64,000 nucleotides of DNA from Streptomyces uncialis (GCF_001905345.1 NZ_LFBV01000010.1:661238-725237), one strand, 5' to 3'. Shown: positions 43,495-52,574, counted from the stretch's first letter. The notes: generated by a model not told the origin, from the letters alone. Numbers and translations are program-made.

Positions 43495-44235
43495 TCAGCC
43501 CGGGAGTACGGACGGGGCGGCGCCGCGGTACAGGGTGGCGCGTTCGGCCGCGCTCCACGCCGTACTCGTCACCACGTACAGCGCCGCCGCCAACGGCACC
43601 ACGGCAACCGTGACCAACGTCAGGAACGACACCAGAGGCATCACCCGAGCCATCGTGTCCATCCCCGGCAGCGGCTGCCCGCCCGCCCCGGCGGGCAGTT
43701 CCGCCGCGGCCATCTGCGTCTTCGCCAGACGGTAGCTGAACGTCGCGACCCCGGCGACGACGGCGAACAGCACGAGGTACACGAGCCCCGCGCTCCCGAA
43801 CACCCCGCCGTCGGCCCAGGTGTCGGCCCAGCGTCCGCCCAGCGGCGCCGCGCCGAGCGAGTGCCCGAGCAGGGCGTTCGCCTCGCCGCCGATGCTGGTG
43901 CTGGAGAACAGGTGGTAGAGCAGGAAGAACGCGGGCACCTGGAGCAGACTCGGCAGACAGCCGGACAGCGGCGACACCTTCTCCGCCGCGTGCAGTTCGA
44001 GCACGGCACGCTGGAGCCGCTCGGGGTTCTTGCGGTGCTTGACCCGCAGCTGTGCGACGCGCGGCGCCAGCGCGGCCTTCGCCTTCTGCCCGCGGGCGGC
44101 GGCCCGGGACAGGGGATGGACGAGCAACCGTACGCACGCGGTGAACAACACGATCGCCGCGGCGGTGGCGGAACCGGCGAACAGGGGGTCGAGCAGGTCG
44201 GCGAGACGCGCGACGAGATCGGCGAAGACGGACAT
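43495..44235 (-). CDS. YidC/Oxa1-family membrane insertase paralogue
   Basis: A 246-residue protein with about five membrane helices. The conserved region reads LSRAAARGQKAKAALAPRVAQL (given in part), VKHRKNPERLQRAVLELH, PLSGCLPSLLQVPAFFLLYHLF and a final helix with VVPLAAALYVVTSTAWS. YidC proteins insert and fold membrane proteins. This one is shorter than the housekeeping YidC of actinobacteria and is paired with a DUF6412 gene, so it is probably a secondary copy. The ATG at 44235 has GGAAGGG upstream. Confidence 0.82.
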   Translation of the reverse strand: MSVFADLVARLADLLDPLFAGSATAAAIVLFTACVRLLVHPLSRAAARGQKAKAALAPRVAQLRVKHRKNPERLQRAVLELHAAEKVSPLSGCLPSLLQVPAFFLLYHLFSSTSIGGEANALLGHSLGAAPLGGRWADTWADGGVFGSAGLVYLVLFAVVAGVATFSYRLAKTQMAAAELPAGAGGQPLPGMDTMARVMPLVSFLTLVTVAVVPLAAALYVVTSTAWSAAERATLYRGAAPSVLPG

Positions 44236-44543
44236 GGCGCGGGGGCCCTTCCGGGAGAGGTCGTGCCGGGAGACGGACGCGAGGGGGCGCGGACATGGGT
44301 CCTCGCCCCGGCGTGACGGCATGGCGCGCGCCGGCACCCATGGCAGCCCGTTCCGTACCGGGGGCGGTGCCCTCACGGTGGGACGTGCTCCCGGCCAGGG
44401 ACCGGGCCCCGGACCGCCCGGACGCACGCTCCCGTACGGGGCGGACCTCCCGTACGAGGACGGGGGCCGGCCCGGACAGGGCGGGCGGGGTTGCGGTCAG
44501 GGACGCCGGGCACAAGGGCCGGGCGGGAGGCTGCGGGTGTCGG
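44236..44543. other. Gap between DUF6412 and YidC-like genes
   Basis: A 308-bp region rich in CCGG with no gene, hairpin or repeat that I can support. It may carry the promoter of the YidC-like gene. Confidence 0.45.
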
Positions 44544-44909
44544 TCAGACGGCCGTCAGGGCGGGGAGTCCCGGGGCCCTGGGGCGGGGGCGGCCCGCGGC
44601 GTCGGGGTCGCGTTGCGGCAGGAAGGCGGTGCGCCGTTCCCGGTCGCGGATGGCGGTGCGCACCCGGGTCCGCGGTACGGCGGGGACCCGCCGCGCGGCC
44701 ATGAGCGAGCCGACCGCGAAGGCGGTGGCGGCCGTGGTCGCCGCGAGGGCGACGGCGGCGGCGAGACCGCCGGTGTCGGCGAGCAGGAGCAGCAGCGGTT
44801 CGAGGAGGAGGGTGAGCAGCAGGAGCGCGTGGCGCGCGGACGGCGCGCCGGAGCGGCCGGACCGCCCGGTCCGTGCCGCCGTGCTCCTCGTCCCGCCCGC
44901 GCGGTCCAC
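44544..44909 (-). CDS. DUF6412 small membrane protein
   Basis: A 121-residue protein with a basic N-terminus, two hydrophobic segments (about 27-45 and 50-70) and the conserved tail TAFLPQRDPDAAGRPRPRAPG, which marks DUF6412. It is found beside secondary YidC genes in Streptomyces (from memory), so it may be a partner or substrate. The GTG at 44909 follows GGGAGG at six bases. Confidence 0.75.
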   Translation of the reverse strand: MDRAGGTRSTAARTGRSGRSGAPSARHALLLLTLLLEPLLLLLADTGGLAAAVALAATTAATAFAVGSLMAARRVPAVPRTRVRTAIRDRERRTAFLPQRDPDAAGRPRPRAPGLPALTAV

Positions 44910-45060
44910 GTACTGCCTCCCGGCCGAAGTCCGTCTCTTCCCGCCGTTATACCCGATGCGGGCCCGCCGGGTCATCGCCCCTGGGGAGGAGCCCGCTCCC
45001 GCCCCGGTGAAGGAGCCCGCTCCCCCACCCCCGCCCACCGGCCGCAGTACGGTGTCATCC

Positions 45061-46092
45061 ATGCGCCCCGACACGCCTGCCGAACACGCCGATTCCGCCG
45101 ACCACGTCGCAGAAGCCGACCGCCTGGAGCGCACAGCCGGGCGATACCCCGAGGACGCCGAGCAACTGCTGTCCCAGGCCGCCGCACATCTGGAACTCGC
45201 GGGCGAACGGGAGCGCGCGAGCGCCCTGTACGACCGCCTGCTGTCACCGGACCTGGCGGCCCCGCTGGAGAACCCGGCCCTGGTGCGGGCCCTGAAGGCC
45301 GCGAACCTGTGGGAGTACGGGCACGAGGCCGAGGCCCGCGCGATCATCGACGGCGTCCGGGCGGCGGCGCCGCCGCACCCCGCGCCCTGGGTGATCGTCG
45401 CGGAGGCCCTGGAGTCCCACGACGAACTCCAGGCCGCGCACGACACGTTCACCGAGGCGGCGGCGCTGCTGGTGGAGCCGGGGGCCGAGCGGCCCCCGGC
45501 CGAGGTGCGTCCCGTGCTGTACGGGCGGCACCGGGTGCGGCGCATGCTGGGCGAGCCGCATGACGCGTGGGACACCCTGGCGGACGGTCTGCACACGGGG
45601 ACGGTGTCGCTGGACGAGCTGCACGACCCGAAGCGGGTGTGGTCGCTGGGGTCGGACAACCCGGCGGAGCTGAAGGCCGAGATCTCCCGGCTGCGGGCCG
45701 AACTCGGCGCCTACCGGGCGGCCCTGTCCCGGCCGTTCCCGGTGGCCGTCCTGCACTGGCCGGCCGGTGAACTCGCCGAGCTGGTCGAGGCGTACCCGTC
45801 GCTGGCCGAGGAGTACCCCTCCCACGAGGAGCACCTGGCGACCATAGAGTCCTCCCTGCGGGAACTCGCCGCGTCCGGCACCCCGAACCTCGGCATCGTC
45901 ACCGCCACGGTCCCCTCGTACGAGGCGTTCGCCGCCTCCGAGGCCGCCTCCCCCACGGACACCTCGCTCCTCCCCCAGTACACCACCACCCTCGCGGCCC
46001 GAGGCCGAGCCGAACCCTGGCCCCCGCCCCCGACCGCCCCGTGCTGGTGCGGCTCGGGCCGGGGGTACGGGGAGTGCCACGGGGCGGGATGA
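45061..46092 (+). CDS. SEC-C motif protein with TPR-like helices
   Basis: A 343-residue protein whose N-terminal half is built of helical tetratricopeptide-like pairs (about 15-160). The C-terminus is the SEC-C zinc motif PCWCGSGRGYGECHG. SEC-C motifs bind zinc and occur in SecA and in many proteins of unknown role; the helical part may bind a protein partner. The ATG at 45061 has no good ribosome binding site; a GTG at 45052 is also possible. Confidence 0.75.
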   Translation: MRPDTPAEHADSADHVAEADRLERTAGRYPEDAEQLLSQAAAHLELAGERERASALYDRLLSPDLAAPLENPALVRALKAANLWEYGHEAEARAIIDGVRAAAPPHPAPWVIVAEALESHDELQAAHDTFTEAAALLVEPGAERPPAEVRPVLYGRHRVRRMLGEPHDAWDTLADGLHTGTVSLDELHDPKRVWSLGSDNPAELKAEISRLRAELGAYRAALSRPFPVAVLHWPAGELAELVEAYPSLAEEYPSHEEHLATIESSLRELAASGTPNLGIVTATVPSYEAFAASEAASPTDTSLLPQYTTTLAARGRAEPWPPPPTAPCWCGSGRGYGECHGAG

Positions 46093-46150
46093 CGGCCCTC
46101 CCCCCGGCCCCGGCGTACATCCTGATATCTGGAGAGTGAAGGCACTGACC

Positions 46151-47173
46151 GTGATGCCCCTGCCCGAAGACCCCGCTGTCCCCGGAGTTCCGGCCATACC
46201 GGATGACAGCGCGCCTGACCTGGAGATCTCCGCGGTACGGGAGGACATCCTCCAGCTGGACCCCACGGGGGACAGATTCAGCGCCGTACTGCGCGAGACC
46301 ATCGATCAGCTGCTCGACGGGGAAACCACCGGCCGGTACGACTGGAAGACCCTCCTGAAGACGGAGAAGACCCACGCCGGCACTCTCGTCGAGATCAATC
46401 TCCAGCGCCGGTTCCGGTTCGGGGACGGCGTGAGCATGGACTACCGGATCGCCGGTGTCGATGTGGACTGCAAGTTCTCACAGCAGTTCGGCGGGTGGAT
46501 GATCCCTCCGGAGGCCCTGGGCCATATCTGTCTGCTGGTGTGGGCGGATGACAGCCGGTCGCTCTGGAGCGCCGGCCTGCTGCGCGTACGGCGTGAGTGG
46601 CTGAACGGCGGCAATAACCGCGACCTCAAGCTGACTCTCAGCGCCAAGCACCGTGACAAGATCCACTGGCTGTGGCAGCGCGGCCCGGGACAGCCGGGCA
46701 CCGCGGCGCACCACCTGGATCTCCCCGAGAACGTCCTGCTCCATATGGACCCGGCCGACCGCGCGGCCGTCTTCGCCCCGGCGTCGGGCCAGGCACGGCT
46801 GAACGAGCTGTTCCGCCGGGCCCGCGGCCGCCGGATAGGACGGAACGTCGTGCGCACCGTGGCTCAGCAGAAGGACTATATGAAGCGGGTGCGGGGCAAC
46901 GGCGGGTCCCGGTCGGCCCTGCGCGCGGAGGGCATCCTGATCATGGGCGATTACGCGAGCCACCAGCGCATCGCGTCGGAACTCGGTGTCCCGGTCCCCC
47001 GGGAAGGCGAGTTCGTGAGCGTGCGGGTCGTCACGGCGAACGCCCGGCACGCCAGCCGGCCACGGGTGGATCTGGACGGTGCGGCCTGGGTACTCGCCGG
47101 GCCGGAAGATCCGCACGAGCCGGGCCCGCTGCTGCCGAAGACGAGTAGCGCGGCACAGCCGTCAGCACTGTGA
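46151..47173 (+). CDS. NaeI-type type IIE restriction endonuclease
   Basis: A 340-residue protein that aligns by eye with NaeI (GCCGGC) from end to end: KTEKTHAGTLVEINL, VDVDCKFSQQ, GHICLLVWA, GQARLNELFRRARGR, VRTVAQQKDYMKRVRG and ELGVPVPREGEF. Counting from the GTG at 46151, the catalytic residues are E81, D97, D106 and K108 (NaeI E70, D86, D95, K97). The second, effector-DNA domain is also present. L54 matches NaeI L43, whose change to lysine gives topoisomerase activity, so the nuclease form is kept. GGAGAGTGAAGG supports a start at 46151 or 46154. The cognate methylase is convergent at 49719. Confidence 0.93.
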   Translation: MMPLPEDPAVPGVPAIPDDSAPDLEISAVREDILQLDPTGDRFSAVLRETIDQLLDGETTGRYDWKTLLKTEKTHAGTLVEINLQRRFRFGDGVSMDYRIAGVDVDCKFSQQFGGWMIPPEALGHICLLVWADDSRSLWSAGLLRVRREWLNGGNNRDLKLTLSAKHRDKIHWLWQRGPGQPGTAAHHLDLPENVLLHMDPADRAAVFAPASGQARLNELFRRARGRRIGRNVVRTVAQQKDYMKRVRGNGGSRSALRAEGILIMGDYASHQRIASELGVPVPREGEFVSVRVVTANARHASRPRVDLDGAAWVLAGPEDPHEPGPLLPKTSSAAQPSAL

Positions 47174-47203
47174 CCACATCCACCCGGGCGAAGGAATCCC
47201 CTC

Positions 47204-48595
47204 ATGCAAGGGCCGGAGAACGAACTCCCTCTGATCAGGCAGTACCAGGACTGGCTTCGTGCGGACACCGCGGGGAGCGAGCCTGACCGGTCCGCGTTCT
47301 TCACCGACGCGCTGATCGTCCTCGACACCAATGTGCTGCTGAGTCTCTACGAGTACACACCAGCGGCACGCGAGCAGGTGCTGGACGCGCTGAGCAGCGT
47401 ACGGGACCGGCTCTGGCTGCCCCATCAGGTGGGGCTGGAGTTCGTCCAGGGCCGTCACCGTGTCATCGCGGAGCGGCGGAAGGCACTCAATGACGCCCCG
47501 GGCAATGTCAACAGGCGGCTCGGCGAGGCCAACAAGGCCATTCTCGCGGCGAGGGAACTGGTCCAGGGCCTGCTCGTCAAATACGCGCGGGACGCCGAGG
47601 CCAGCGAACAGCTCGCCTCGGAGATCTCCAGCCAGGCTGTCGACACACTGCTAGGAGAGTGGAAGACGGCCCTTATCGACCAGGTCAAGGCGCTGAAGCA
47701 GGACCATGACCTGGCACCCGGGTCTGTCGATACCGAGGACCCCGTACTGCCGCGAGTGGCCGCGCTGTTCGGTGAGAACATCGCGGACCCTCCCAGTCCG
47801 CCAGTTGTCCGCCAGCGCGTGACAGAGGCTGTCTCCTACCGCTTTCCCAACCAGATACCGCCGGGCTTCAAAGACGCCGGAAAGGGCACACCGCTGTCGG
47901 CTGCGGGCGACTATCTGCTGTGGGAAGAGGTCATCGACCGTCTGACCATGCCGGACGGCCGGAAACGGCTGCTGTTCGTCTCCGCGGATATGAAGGACGA
48001 CTGGTACCAGCCCGCTGAGCACGGGCGGGCCGCACGGCCCTGGCCGTCGCTGATGAGCGAACTGAGGAACCGCACGGGAGCGGAGCTGCGCATCGAGACA
48101 CCCGGGCACTTCTACCGGGGTGTGGACGGCTTCCTGCACGCGGAGATCGCCGCGGCCACCTATGACGAGATCGACCGCGCGGCCATACCTCCGGCGCGGA
48201 TCGAGATCACGGAGGAGGAAGCCCCTCTCACACCGCACCCCCCGGAACTGGCGGAGGCCGCCAGCAAGGCGGCAGGTCTCGACGGCTATGCCGCCGCTCT
48301 GCTGGATCACCTCTTTGTCTGGTGGCTGATCGGAGTCACGGTTCAGCTCGGGCGGCGCGAGCCCCAGGAAGACGAGCCGCTGGTCTCCATCGCGGCCGCC
48401 GCGTGGTCGGCCGACGCAGAGCCGGGCTGGATACCGGGGGACGCACTGCGGCTGGGCGAGTGGCCCTACCGGAGCTCCACGCGGATCGCTCCGTGGTTCG
48501 TCCGCTCCCTGGGGCTGCTGCCACTGGAGCAGCGCCGGGCCGTGCAGCGGCTTGCCGCACAGCAGCTGGACCGCGCCCCGCGGGCAGAACCGTAG
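47204..48595 (+). CDS. PIN-like (PIN_8 type) nuclease in the restriction operon
   Basis: A 463-residue protein with a split PIN fold. The first acidic site is D41 in IVLDTNVLLSLYE, followed by a long helical insertion, and the second is D236 (GDYLLWEEVI) and D262 (LLFVSADMKDDW). The latter layout, with IPPGFKDAGKG before it, is typical of the PIN_8 group. The C-terminal 150 residues match no domain I know. It begins 30 bases after the endonuclease stop, probably in one transcript. These domains cut RNA or single-stranded DNA, so it could be a second effector, a toxin module, or a repair factor. Confidence 0.75.
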   Translation: MQGPENELPLIRQYQDWLRADTAGSEPDRSAFFTDALIVLDTNVLLSLYEYTPAAREQVLDALSSVRDRLWLPHQVGLEFVQGRHRVIAERRKALNDAPGNVNRRLGEANKAILAARELVQGLLVKYARDAEASEQLASEISSQAVDTLLGEWKTALIDQVKALKQDHDLAPGSVDTEDPVLPRVAALFGENIADPPSPPVVRQRVTEAVSYRFPNQIPPGFKDAGKGTPLSAAGDYLLWEEVIDRLTMPDGRKRLLFVSADMKDDWYQPAEHGRAARPWPSLMSELRNRTGAELRIETPGHFYRGVDGFLHAEIAAATYDEIDRAAIPPARIEITEEEAPLTPHPPELAEAASKAAGLDGYAAALLDHLFVWWLIGVTVQLGRREPQEDEPLVSIAAAAWSADAEPGWIPGDALRLGEWPYRSSTRIAPWFVRSLGLLPLEQRRAVQRLAAQQLDRAPRAEP

Positions 48596-48642
48596 GCTGA
48601 CCCGCCCCATCGCAATGTGTACGTCAGGAGAGGACCGCACCC

Positions 48643-49248
48643 GTGACAGAAGAGCAGCCGCCCGGCGGAGAGTGGCGGAAGCTGAAGCCGGACGCCGAGC
48701 ACGCGCTGCGGAGCCTGCTGGAGAAGGTGGACTCCCACGCCAGCCCCATGGAGCTCTTCGAGAGCTACGCCTACACCAAGGAAGTCACGGCGAGGGCTGT
48801 CCAGGCCAGGATGGAGATGTATCTCCCCGATTCCGACGCGGCTTTCCACCACGTGCGCGGGGTCATTCTCCGGGAGCTGACCGCGCGCTACGGTCACGCG
48901 ATTCCGGAGTCCATACTGCGGGTGCCGTACGGCAGTTCCGTGCATGAGCGGATCTTCGCCCTGCTTCACGAACAGCTGGCAAGACCGGTGCCAGCCGCCA
49001 TTATCCGGATCGTCACGGCGGACAATGTGCATACCGAGCGCAGGATCCGGGAACTGCGCGAGCTGGGTCTTGATGTACACCCCACCGGCAGCGGGAACGA
49101 ACAGGGCGGATACGAACTGCGTTCCCTTGAGGTCGATCTCGGCAAGCTGCCCTCCATCGCCCGGAATATCATCAGAAGTAAGAAGTCGCTGCCGGCGGAC
49201 CGGAGGGCACAGATGCTCCGTGACGTGGGAATCTCCGGCGATGAATGA
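48643..49248 (+). CDS. Unknown protein with possible winged-helix C-terminus
   Basis: A 201-residue protein I cannot name. The N-terminal 100 residues are helical and charged. The segment around residues 125-165 (ADNVHTERRIRELRELGLDV, then GGYELRSLEVDL) looks like the recognition helix and wing of a winged helix found on some restriction enzymes. It could be a control protein, a specificity factor or a small nuclease, and no catalytic motif is visible. The GTG has GGAGAGGA upstream. Its last eight bases overlap the vsr start, so the two are co-translated. Confidence 0.6.
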   Translation: MTEEQPPGGEWRKLKPDAEHALRSLLEKVDSHASPMELFESYAYTKEVTARAVQARMEMYLPDSDAAFHHVRGVILRELTARYGHAIPESILRVPYGSSVHERIFALLHEQLARPVPAAIIRIVTADNVHTERRIRELRELGLDVHPTGSGNEQGGYELRSLEVDLGKLPSIARNIIRSKKSLPADRRAQMLRDVGISGDE

Positions 49249-49696
49249 TCCGGAAACCTGGGAACGGCCAGCGGGGTCCTGGGCTTCGTCCGCCGCACGG
49301 CGGCGGAATATGCAGGCCATCCGCAGCCGGGACACCCAGCCGGAGTGGCTGATCCGCCGGCTCGTGCACGCGCGGGGGCTGCGGTACCGGGTCTCGGCGA
49401 AGCCGCTTCCGGGGCTCCGGCGGACCGCCGACCTGGTCTTCCGGCCGTCGAAGGTCGCGGTCTTCGTGGACGGCTGCTACTGGCACGGCTGCCCGGAGCA
49501 CTATGTGCGGCCGAAGACGAACGAGGAGTACTGGTCCGGCAAGGTCGCCGTCAATGTGACACGCGACCGGGACACCGACACCCGGCTTGCCGAGGCCGGG
49601 TGGCTCGTACTCCGTTTCTGGGAGCACGAGCCACCTGAGGACTGCGCCGTCAGGATCGCGGCGGAGGTCGAGCGGCGGCGGCCCGCACCGGGCTGA
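49241..49696 (+). CDS. vsr: Very-short-patch repair (Vsr) endonuclease
   Basis: A 151-residue Vsr protein. The core reads RNMQAIRSRDTQPEW, GLRRTADLVF with the catalytic aspartate, VAVFVDGCYWHGCPEHY with the histidine and zinc-site cysteine, and WLVLRFWEHE at the end. Vsr nicks beside T in T:G mismatches formed when 5-methylcytosine deaminates, protecting the methylase's own recognition sites. Its presence implies that the linked methylase makes 5-methylcytosine. The ATG overlaps the previous stop, and its own stop is 22 bp from the methylase stop. Confidence 0.93.
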   Translation: MNDPETWERPAGSWASSAARRRNMQAIRSRDTQPEWLIRRLVHARGLRYRVSAKPLPGLRRTADLVFRPSKVAVFVDGCYWHGCPEHYVRPKTNEEYWSGKVAVNVTRDRDTDTRLAEAGWLVLRFWEHEPPEDCAVRIAAEVERRRPAPG

Positions 49697-49718
49697 GCGG
49701 GCCCCCGCCCAGGCGGGG

Positions 49719-50942
49719 TCAGCCCCGCCGGGGTGCGCCCTTGCCTGACTGGTCACGCTCGCGCGCGGCTTCCAGCACCTGGATGATGGAGGCGCCGACA
49801 GCGGCGGCCACCGGCGGGGGGAACGCGTTGCCGACCTGCCGGTAGCGCGCTGTCTTACCGCCGGTGAACTCCCACTCGGGCGGGAACCCCTGGATGATCG
49901 CGGCCTGCTGCACGGTGAGCATCGGACCGTCGGCGCCAAACAGGTCGCGGTCTTCCGTTTCCTTGGCCCGGCACACCTTGGGGTCGTTGGCGACGCCCAG
50001 GCCACTCACGCCGAGCTGCTTCCAGGCCGCCTTCGCCCGGCTGGGTCCGAGATCCGCGCCGCCGTGCTTCTTCGATCCGCCGACGAGGGTGGGCGCGATA
50101 CCGCCGCCCCTGCCGAGCAGTTCAGTGTGCCGGTCGCCCGCCCGCTTGGTCCAACGCTCATGGGCAGCGCGGGCCTGCTCCGCGTGCGGCCCCTCCGCGT
50201 ACGCCTCGTAGCGCTCCTTCATCGTGGCGGCCAGGGCCTCCACCACGGGTACGACCTCGTCATGGGTAGGGCTGGGCCACTCGTACTTCAGGTCCTTGAT
50301 GACATCACTGCGGAAAGCGACGAGGATCGCGCGCGGACGGAGCTGCGGAACACCGAACTTGCTGGCTTCGAGCACATCCCACTCGCCCACCGTGTAGCGG
50401 GGGCCGCGCGGGATGCCCTTGTCGTCCGGGAAGCCGTTCTCCAGCTCGCCGGTGATCCATTCCCGGTACTCGTCGAACTTGGGGTCCATGATGCCGCGGA
50501 CGTTCTCGATCATCACGGCCCGGGGCTGGAGTTCCCGCGCGAGCCTGAGCATCTCCGGGAAGAGGTCGCGCTCGTCCGCTTTGCCCAGCTGCTTGCCCGC
50601 GTGGGAGAAGGGCGGGCACGGGACCCCGCCCGCCAGCAGATCAAGCTCTTGGCCGCGCCAGACCGCGCTCTTCTCCAGATCGTCCTCCGGCTTGAAGTCC
50701 TTGACGTCCCCGCATACGAGATCGCAGTACTTCTTCTCCCACGCCCAGCCCGGCTGGTTTTCGATGTTCTTCTCAAGTGTGTTCCCGGCGTGCGGATCGA
50801 TCTCCACGAGCGCGAGATGCCGGAATCCGGCCTTGTGCAGACCGATGGCCTGGCCTCCCGCGCCCGCGCAGATCTCAATCGACGTGAACTCCGGCTTGTC
50901 CTCCAGGACACGGTCCGTACCGTGCTCCTCAGTGCCTGTCAT
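49719..50942 (-). CDS. DNA C5-cytosine methyltransferase (NaeI-type cognate)
   Basis: A 407-residue methyltransferase with motif I EICAGAGGQAIGLHKAGF, motif IV GGVPCPPFSHAGKQLG with catalytic C109, motif VI ENVRG, motif VIII QLRPRAILVAF, and motif X GNAFPPPVAAAVG. It transfers a methyl group from S-adenosylmethionine to cytosine C5, shielding the host from the endonuclease encoded opposite. The target-recognition region (about 215-330) should read GCCGGC if it matches NaeI; this is inferred. AAAGGAGGG precedes the ATG. No controller protein gene is seen. Confidence 0.92.
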   Translation of the reverse strand: MTGTEEHGTDRVLEDKPEFTSIEICAGAGGQAIGLHKAGFRHLALVEIDPHAGNTLEKNIENQPGWAWEKKYCDLVCGDVKDFKPEDDLEKSAVWRGQELDLLAGGVPCPPFSHAGKQLGKADERDLFPEMLRLARELQPRAVMIENVRGIMDPKFDEYREWITGELENGFPDDKGIPRGPRYTVGEWDVLEASKFGVPQLRPRAILVAFRSDVIKDLKYEWPSPTHDEVVPVVEALAATMKERYEAYAEGPHAEQARAAHERWTKRAGDRHTELLGRGGGIAPTLVGGSKKHGGADLGPSRAKAAWKQLGVSGLGVANDPKVCRAKETEDRDLFGADGPMLTVQQAAIIQGFPPEWEFTGGKTARYRQVGNAFPPPVAAAVGASIIQVLEAARERDQSGKGAPRRG

Positions 50943-51194
50943 GCACCCTCCTTTGACCCATTCCCCGCTGACGCCTCACAGCGCCCTCATCACAGAGGGT
51001 GACAGACCCCACTGACAACGCGACCTTCCACAGTCTGCGCCATACGCGCACCGGCTTCCGCCACAGCGCGCGGATCGCACAGCAATCAACACCACGACGA
51101 TATTGCCCCATGGGAAACCCGGGCGGACCGGGTTCCCCGCACGCTGGCAGCCCGGCGGGACAGCGCCGCCGTCACTTTCCGTGCCGACGTGCCC

Positions 51195-52574
51195 TCACAG
51201 CTCCGCCGGAGCATCCCCCCGCAGAGCCGTCAGGTCCAGGGACCCGGCCATGCGGGCGTAGCCCGCGTCGCTGGGGTGGAGGTGGTCGCCCGAGTCGTAG
51301 TGGGGGTGGAGGGCTCGGGGGTGGCGGGGGTCGCGGAGGGCGTGGTCGAAGTCGGCGACCATGTCGAAGACCGTGCCGGAGCGGATCTCCGCGTTCACCG
51401 CCTGGCGGACCTCTTCGAGGGCGGGGCGGTAGCCACGGTGGCCGTGGAAGGGCATCAGCGTGGCGCCGGCGACCCGCAGTCCGCGGGCACGGGCCCGGCG
51501 GGTCAGGTCCCGCAGCCCCTCGGTGATGTGCCGCGGGTCGGTGACGTGCGGGGTGCGCAGGATGTCGTTGATGCCCAGGGCGACCACCACCACCCGGGCG
51601 CCGGTCCGGTCGAGGACGTCCCGCTCGAAGCGGGACCATCCGCTCGGGTTGCCCGGCGGGCGTCCCGCGCCGTCCGACAGCAGACGGTTGCCGCTGATCC
51701 CCAGGTTCGCGACCCCGTACCGGGGCCCGTCCCGCCGCTGCGCGAGCCGGTCCGCGAGGACGTCCGGCCAGCGGCGGTCCGCCCCGACCGTGGCCGTCAC
51801 CCCGTCGGTCAGTGAGTCGCCGAACGCCACGACCGTGCCCTCGGCCCCGCCACCGCGCACGTCCAGCGCCGTCACGTACCGCCACACCTGGGCACCGCGC
51901 GCGTACCCGGCGCCGCCCACCGAACCTGCCTGGTCGCCCGGCGCGACGTACGACACCTGGCGCGCCCTCGGGTGGTACGTCACCGGACCCGACGGCGTCG
52001 GCGAGTACGTGCTGATCAGCATGTCCGTGTCGGCCGGCACCCGCAGCGCCACCGCGTCCGAGACGATCTGCGCCCCGGGCGCCACCACCACGGACGGGCG
52101 CCCCGCGAACAGCAGCCTGCGCAGCGTCCCCGGCTCCGCCGCCGCCGAACCCGGTGCCGCCGCCACGGCGAGCGACGCGTGTGTGATGTTCAGCGGCGCG
52201 GCCCCGTACAGATTGGACAGGGTCACCCGGGCGCCGGTGCCGCCGGCGCTGGTGTGCACGACATTGCGCAGCGAGCGGTTCGCCCACCCGTCGGCCCCCG
52301 TCCGCGGCTCGGCACCCACCGGCGCGGTCGCCCAGGTCGCCGCCCAGCCGCCCGCCGACGCGGAGTCCGCCCGCGCGGACCCCCGGGCCGGGTTCCCCGC
52401 GGCCTTCCCGGGCCCGGCACCGCCCTGGACAGCGCGGACACCGTCCTCGTCCGGCCCGCCCGGGACAACGCTGTGGACGCCGGCGGAGACCAGTACCGCC
52501 ACGGAGAGCACGGCGGCCAGCAGGGTCCCACCTCGGCGGGGCGTGCCCGGGTCCCTGTCGTGACGCTCGGTCAT
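51195..52574 (-). CDS. Secreted SGNH/GDSL hydrolase
   Basis: A 459-residue exported esterase-type protein with an N-terminal signal anchor (about 15-38) and a beta-rich region (70-220). The SGNH domain has block I VVAFGDSLTDG, block II glycine in LGISGNRLL, block III LGINDILR, and block V DHLHPSDAGY. The catalytic triad uses the serine of GDS and the aspartate and histidine of DHLHP. Such enzymes remove acetyl or acyl groups from polysaccharides or lipids; the substrate is unknown. GAGGAG lies upstream of the ATG at 52574. Confidence 0.87.
   Translation of the reverse strand: MTERHDRDPGTPRRGGTLLAAVLSVAVLVSAGVHSVVPGGPDEDGVRAVQGGAGPGKAAGNPARGSARADSASAGGWAATWATAPVGAEPRTGADGWANRSLRNVVHTSAGGTGARVTLSNLYGAAPLNITHASLAVAAAPGSAAAEPGTLRRLLFAGRPSVVVAPGAQIVSDAVALRVPADTDMLISTYSPTPSGPVTYHPRARQVSYVAPGDQAGSVGGAGYARGAQVWRYVTALDVRGGGAEGTVVAFGDSLTDGVTATVGADRRWPDVLADRLAQRRDGPRYGVANLGISGNRLLSDGAGRPPGNPSGWSRFERDVLDRTGARVVVVALGINDILRTPHVTDPRHITEGLRDLTRRARARGLRVAGATLMPFHGHRGYRPALEEVRQAVNAEIRSGTVFDMVADFDHALRDPRHPRALHPHYDSGDHLHPSDAGYARMAGSLDLTALRGDAPAEL

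Noticed and set aside
46151..50942. The restriction island as a prophage or integrative element
   Set aside because: No integrase, phage structural gene, tRNA or flanking direct repeat was seen beside it.
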